NCBI GenBank assembly: GCA_051010055.1
Contig: JBPCVY010000014.1
Location: 1 to 9,229, forward strand
DNA from: CAJQND01 sp051010055
GTDB taxonomy: Bacteria; Pseudomonadota; Alphaproteobacteria; Rhizobiales; CAJQND01
Direction of reading: 5' to 3'
Length of the DNA stretch: 9,229 nt
The notes under the pieces were generated by a model. It was not told the DNA's origin. It worked only from the letters and a program-made list of their open reading frames with translations, and did no database searches. The position numbers were made by a program, and so were the translations under genes. How positions within the stretch are numbered: the first letter of the stretch is position 1; each line of letters starts with the position of its first letter. Below, piece after piece: positions 6,526 to 9,229 of the stretch.

Positions 6526-7290
6526 ATGAATACCCTAGAAGAAACCGCCCGGCGCGCTATTGCCCTCCTCGATCTCACAAATCTCAATGACGAGTGTTCG
6601 AACGAGGATATTGAATCCCTGTGGAAGACAGCACAGACGGCGGGAGGCAATGTGGCAGCTGTGTGCATTTGGCCCCAATTTGTGCCATTGGCGCGCAAAT
6701 TGCTGTCAGGAACCGGCATTAAAGTGGCAACAGTTGCCAACTTTCCCCATGGCAACCCTGATTCTGACGCAGCTGCCCAGGAAGTTGCCGAAGCAATTGC
6801 TAACGGTGCCGATGAAGTCGATATCGTTATTCCATGGAAAGCCATAAAAGATGGCGATACGGAAACCGCGACAGCGGTGGTAACGGCGTGCCGCAAGGAA
6901 GTGCCTGCAAATCGCAGGTTAAAAGTCATCCTTGAAACGGGCGAACTTGCAGATGAACGCCTAATCCGCACTGCTTCAGGCATCGCCCTTGAGGCAGGGG
7001 CGGACTTCATCAAGACATCAACCGGCAAGGTGCCTATCAACGCAACCCCGGAATCAGCAGCAATCATGCTGGAGGAAATCGCCGGAAGCGGCAAAATGGC
7101 AGGCTTCAAGGCTGCCGGCGGCATCAAGACAACAGAAGATGCAGGCGCATACCTTGCCATTGCCGACAAGATTATGGGGCCTGATTGGGCAGGCCCGACC
7201 AACTTCCGGTTTGGGGCAAGTGGCGTTTTGTCAGATTTACTGGCAAGTCTTGGTTTCGCGGAGCGAAAAGCTCCTAAAGACGGTTACTGA
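6526..7290 (+). CDS. deoC: Deoxyribose-phosphate aldolase
   Basis: This class I aldolase cleaves 2-deoxyribose 5-phosphate to acetaldehyde and glyceraldehyde 3-phosphate, the last step of deoxynucleoside breakdown. At 254 residues it is close to the Escherichia coli enzyme (259) and longer than the roughly 220-residue Bacillus form. The Schiff-base lysine is Lys163 in DFIKTSTGK (160-168). The second active-site lysine is Lys195 in GFKAAGGI (193-200). The proton-relay Asp99 lies in ADEVDIVI (95-102). The start LLDLTNL (14-20) matches the conserved first barrel strand with Asp16. VATVANFPHGNP (67-78) is the family's strand 3 loop. The phosphate site is marked by FRFGASG (227-233). The start at 6526 has GGAG upstream. 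DeoA begins 5 bases after the stop. Confidence 0.97.
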   Translation: MNTLEETARRAIALLDLTNLNDECSNEDIESLWKTAQTAGGNVAAVCIWPQFVPLARKLLSGTGIKVATVANFPHGNPDSDAAAQEVAEAIANGADEVDIVIPWKAIKDGDTETATAVVTACRKEVPANRRLKVILETGELADERLIRTASGIALEAGADFIKTSTGKVPINATPESAAIMLEEIAGSGKMAGFKAAGGIKTTEDAGAYLAIADKIMGPDWAGPTNFRFGASGVLSDLLASLGFAERKAPKDGY

Positions 7291-7295
7291 CACCC

Positions 7296-8621
7296 ATGCT
7301 TGCGCAGGAAATCATCCGTAAGAAGCGCGATGGCGCTGCGGTTTCCAATGAGGAAATCGCCTTCCTGATAGATGGAATTTCGCGGGGAACCGTGAGCGAA
7401 AGCCAGGGCGCAGCTTTTGCAATGGCGGTGTTTTTTCAGGGCATGAACACCGATGAACGGGTTGCGCTCACGCTCGCAATGCGCGATTCCGGCACGGTTC
7501 TGGATTGGGCAAGTGCACAGCACGACGGCCCGATTGTGGACAAGCATTCCACCGGCGGTATTGGCGACAATGTCTCACTGATGCTCGCGCCCATGTTGGC
7601 GGCGTGTGGCGCCTATGTGCCGATGATTTCCGGGCGCGGCCTTGGCCACACCGGCGGCACACTCGATAAGCTTGATTCCATTCCCGGCTATCAAAGCCGG
7701 CCGGACTTGGAGTTGTTCCGAAGTGCGCTCAAAACCGCAGGCTGCGCAATTATTGGCCAGACGAGTGATTTAGCGCCTGCGGACAAAAAGCTCTACGCCA
7801 TTCGCGATGTGACGGCGACGGTGGAATCCATCCCCCTCATTACCGCGTCAATCCTATCGAAGAAGCTTGCTGCCGGACTTGATGCTCTGGTTCTTGATGT
7901 CAAAACCGGTTCGGGCGCATTCATGGTGGCAGAAGAAGACGCAAGGTCCCTGGCGCGAAGCCTGGTCGATACGGCAAATGGCGCGGACCTTGCCACAAGC
8001 GCTCTTATAACAGCGATGAACCAGCCATTGGCCTCTGATGCAGGTAACGCGGTTGAGGTCCTCAATGCCATAAGATTTCTCAACGGTTCTGAACGCTCCG
8101 AAAGGCTCTTTCAGGTGGTGTGCGCGCTGGGATGTGAGCTTTTAATCCTTTCCGGCCTGGCACAAGGCTCCGAAGAGGCGCAAGCCATGCTCGATCAAGC
8201 ACTTGAAAGCGGCCAGGCGGCGGAGAAATTTGAGAAAATGGTCGCCGCACTCGGAGGCCCTTCAGGTTTGATTGAACGCCCGGAGGCCTACCTCCCTGCG
8301 GCGGAAGAAACAGATTCTGTCTTTCCAACTGAAGAAGGTGTTGTTTCTGAAATCGACACCCGTGCTGTTGGGGTTGCAGTCATCGAGCTGGGCGGCGGAC
8401 GCCGGCGCGTTGAAGATACAATCGACCACTCTGTTGGGTTCAGCCAGCTTGCTCAACTCGGAGAAAAAGTTGACTGGCGGCACCCTCTTGGCCTTGTTCA
8501 TGCCCGCAATAAAGAAGATGCAGAAAGGGCTGCCCTGGCCTTACAGGCTGCCTACAAAATCGGCCAGTCAGCTGAGCCGTCTTGTGCGGTCATAGACACC
8601 ATCCCATATCAAACGCCATGA
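7296..8621 (+). CDS. deoA: Thymidine phosphorylase
   Basis: This cytosolic enzyme splits thymidine or deoxyuridine with phosphate, giving thymine or uracil plus 2-deoxyribose 1-phosphate. The 441-residue length matches the Escherichia coli enzyme. VDKHSTGGIGDNVSL (81-95) holds the phosphate-binding loop with His84. SGRGLGHTGGTLDKL (112-126) is the family signature. RDVTATVESIPLITASILSK (170-189) supplies Arg170, Ser185 and Lys189, equivalent to the pyrimidine-binding Arg171, Ser186 and Lys190 of E. coli. The C-terminal alpha/beta domain begins near residue 340. The related pyrimidine-nucleoside phosphorylase of Gram-positives is less likely, given the E. coli-like length and deo context. No clear Shine-Dalgarno precedes the ATG; a small hairpin, GGAGC-GAAAA-GCTCC (7260-7274), lies in the deoC end upstream, so coupling to deoC translation is likely. 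Its last four bases overlap the deoB start. Confidence 0.97.
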   Translation: MLAQEIIRKKRDGAAVSNEEIAFLIDGISRGTVSESQGAAFAMAVFFQGMNTDERVALTLAMRDSGTVLDWASAQHDGPIVDKHSTGGIGDNVSLMLAPMLAACGAYVPMISGRGLGHTGGTLDKLDSIPGYQSRPDLELFRSALKTAGCAIIGQTSDLAPADKKLYAIRDVTATVESIPLITASILSKKLAAGLDALVLDVKTGSGAFMVAEEDARSLARSLVDTANGADLATSALITAMNQPLASDAGNAVEVLNAIRFLNGSERSERLFQVVCALGCELLILSGLAQGSEEAQAMLDQALESGQAAEKFEKMVAALGGPSGLIERPEAYLPAAEETDSVFPTEEGVVSEIDTRAVGVAVIELGGGRRRVEDTIDHSVGFSQLAQLGEKVDWRHPLGLVHARNKEDAERAALALQAAYKIGQSAEPSCAVIDTIPYQTP

Positions 8622-9229
8622 CCCGCGCATTCATACTTGTTCTCGATTCCTTCGGCATTGGTGCTGCGCCAGATGCTGCCCAGTTTGGTGATGAAGGCTC
8701 CGATACCCTCAGCCACATCGCCCAAGCCTGTGCTGACGGCAAAGCAGACCAGATAGGACTGCGTGCCGGGCCATTGAATGTTCCCAATATGAACGCCCTC
8801 GGCCTTAGCCGCGCGGCACATTTGTATAAGGGCACATTTCCAGCCGGGCTGAACGGTGCTGCACCTGAAACCGGTCAATGGGGGTATGCGGTCGAGAAGT
8901 CCCGGGGCAAGGACACGCCATCGGGCCATTGGGAAATTGCTGGTGTTCCCGTGCAGTTCGACTGGGGTTATTTTCCCAAAGAAGAACCGGCTTTCCCGGT
9001 AGAACTTACAGAAGCAATCATCAAAACAGCTGGCTTGCCGGGCATACTCGGCAACAAGCATGCCTCCGGAACAGCAGTTATTGAAGAGTTTGGCGCTGAA
9101 CAAATGCGCACCGGAAAGCCAATTGTCTATACCTCAGCAGATTCCGTCATCCAAATTGCTGCCCATGAAGAGGTTTTCGGCCTTGAAAGGCTCTATGAGC
9201 TCTGTCTTACCACCCGCAAGCTTGCCGAC
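8618..9229 (+). CDS. deoB: Phosphopentomutase, 5' part (cut by the right edge)
   Basis: This enzyme converts deoxyribose 1-phosphate to deoxyribose 5-phosphate (and ribose 1-phosphate to ribose 5-phosphate), linking DeoA to DeoC. The visible 204 residues are about half of the usual length of roughly 400, and the frame is open to the edge. VLDSFGIGAAPDA (8-20) carries the metal ligand Asp10, and GDEGSDTLSHIA (24-35) is conserved. KDTPSGHWEIAG (98-109) holds Thr100, equivalent to the phosphorylated Thr85 of the Bacillus cereus enzyme. GNKHASGT (145-152) and IVYTSADSVIQIAAHEE (169-185) belong to the mutase-specific cap domain. The distal metal ligands of the alkaline-phosphatase-like core lie beyond the edge. 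The ATG overlaps the deoA stop (ATGA) and no Shine-Dalgarno is visible, so translation probably restarts from deoA ribosomes. Confidence 0.97.
   Translation, partial: MTRAFILVLDSFGIGAAPDAAQFGDEGSDTLSHIAQACADGKADQIGLRAGPLNVPNMNALGLSRAAHLYKGTFPAGLNGAAPETGQWGYAVEKSRGKDTPSGHWEIAGVPVQFDWGYFPKEEPAFPVELTEAIIKTAGLPGILGNKHASGTAVIEEFGAEQMRTGKPIVYTSADSVIQIAAHEEVFGLERLYELCLTTRKLAD

Noticed and set aside
6345..7202. 285-codon open frame on the - strand opposite cdd/deoC
   Set aside because: It lies antisense to two genes with complete catalytic motifs. Its translation is rich in Ala, Ser and Arg with no recognisable domain, as expected of a shadow frame in G+C-rich coding DNA.
8609..9103. 164-codon open frame on the - strand opposite deoB
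   Set aside because: It is antisense to deoB, whose metal-ligand, catalytic and cap motifs are intact; no independent support was seen.
1..9229. CRISPR array, insertion sequence, tRNA/rRNA gene, prophage or attachment site
   Set aside because: No regularly spaced repeats, transposase motifs, tRNA-like folds or terminal inverted repeats were seen. Nearly all of the window is accounted for by intact metabolic and transport genes.

Overview
The window carries what looks like one complete uptake-and-breakdown operon for nucleosides, read left to right on the + strand. It is preceded by a separate guanidino-modifying enzyme gene and by the tail of an unrelated gene. Mid-range G+C (roughly mid-50s by eye), a possible outer-membrane protein end, a non-lipoprotein binding protein with a Sec signal peptide, and this gene order together suggest a Gram-negative alphaproteobacterium, probably of the Hyphomicrobiales. 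That placement is inference from style and gene order, not from a marker gene.

Layout. Positions 2-124 are the 3' end of a gene whose last residues resemble the final strand of an outer-membrane beta-barrel. A strong intrinsic terminator follows (146-172). Positions 263-1270 encode an amidinotransferase / dimethylargininase / arginine-deiminase superfamily enzyme with every expected catalytic residue. A 160-base non-coding gap (1271-1430) comes next and is the most likely control region of the operon. It holds a weak promoter-like pair with a dyad in its spacer, a second small dyad, and a strong ribosome binding site.

The operon runs from 1431 to the right edge: a BMP-family (PnrA-like) periplasmic nucleoside-binding protein, a double-domain ABC ATPase, two inner-membrane permeases, cytidine deaminase (cdd), deoxyribose-phosphate aldolase (deoC), thymidine phosphorylase (deoA) and phosphopentomutase (deoB, cut by the right edge). 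Junctions are tight: 27 nt, 1-nt overlap, 3 nt, 3 nt, 35 nt, 5 nt and 4-nt overlap. Expression as one mRNA with translational coupling is therefore likely.

How the genes fit together. The binding protein and ABC transporter import nucleosides. Cdd deaminates (deoxy)cytidine to (deoxy)uridine. DeoA splits thymidine and deoxyuridine into base and deoxyribose 1-phosphate. DeoB moves the phosphate to C5. DeoC cleaves deoxyribose 5-phosphate to acetaldehyde and glyceraldehyde 3-phosphate. The set covers pyrimidine deoxynucleoside use from uptake to central metabolism. No regulator and no purine nucleoside phosphorylase lie in the window.

I found no mobile element, RNA gene, CRISPR array or clearly new system. 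The observations most worth following are the guanidino enzyme beside the operon, the dyads in the control gap, and the asymmetric ATPase.
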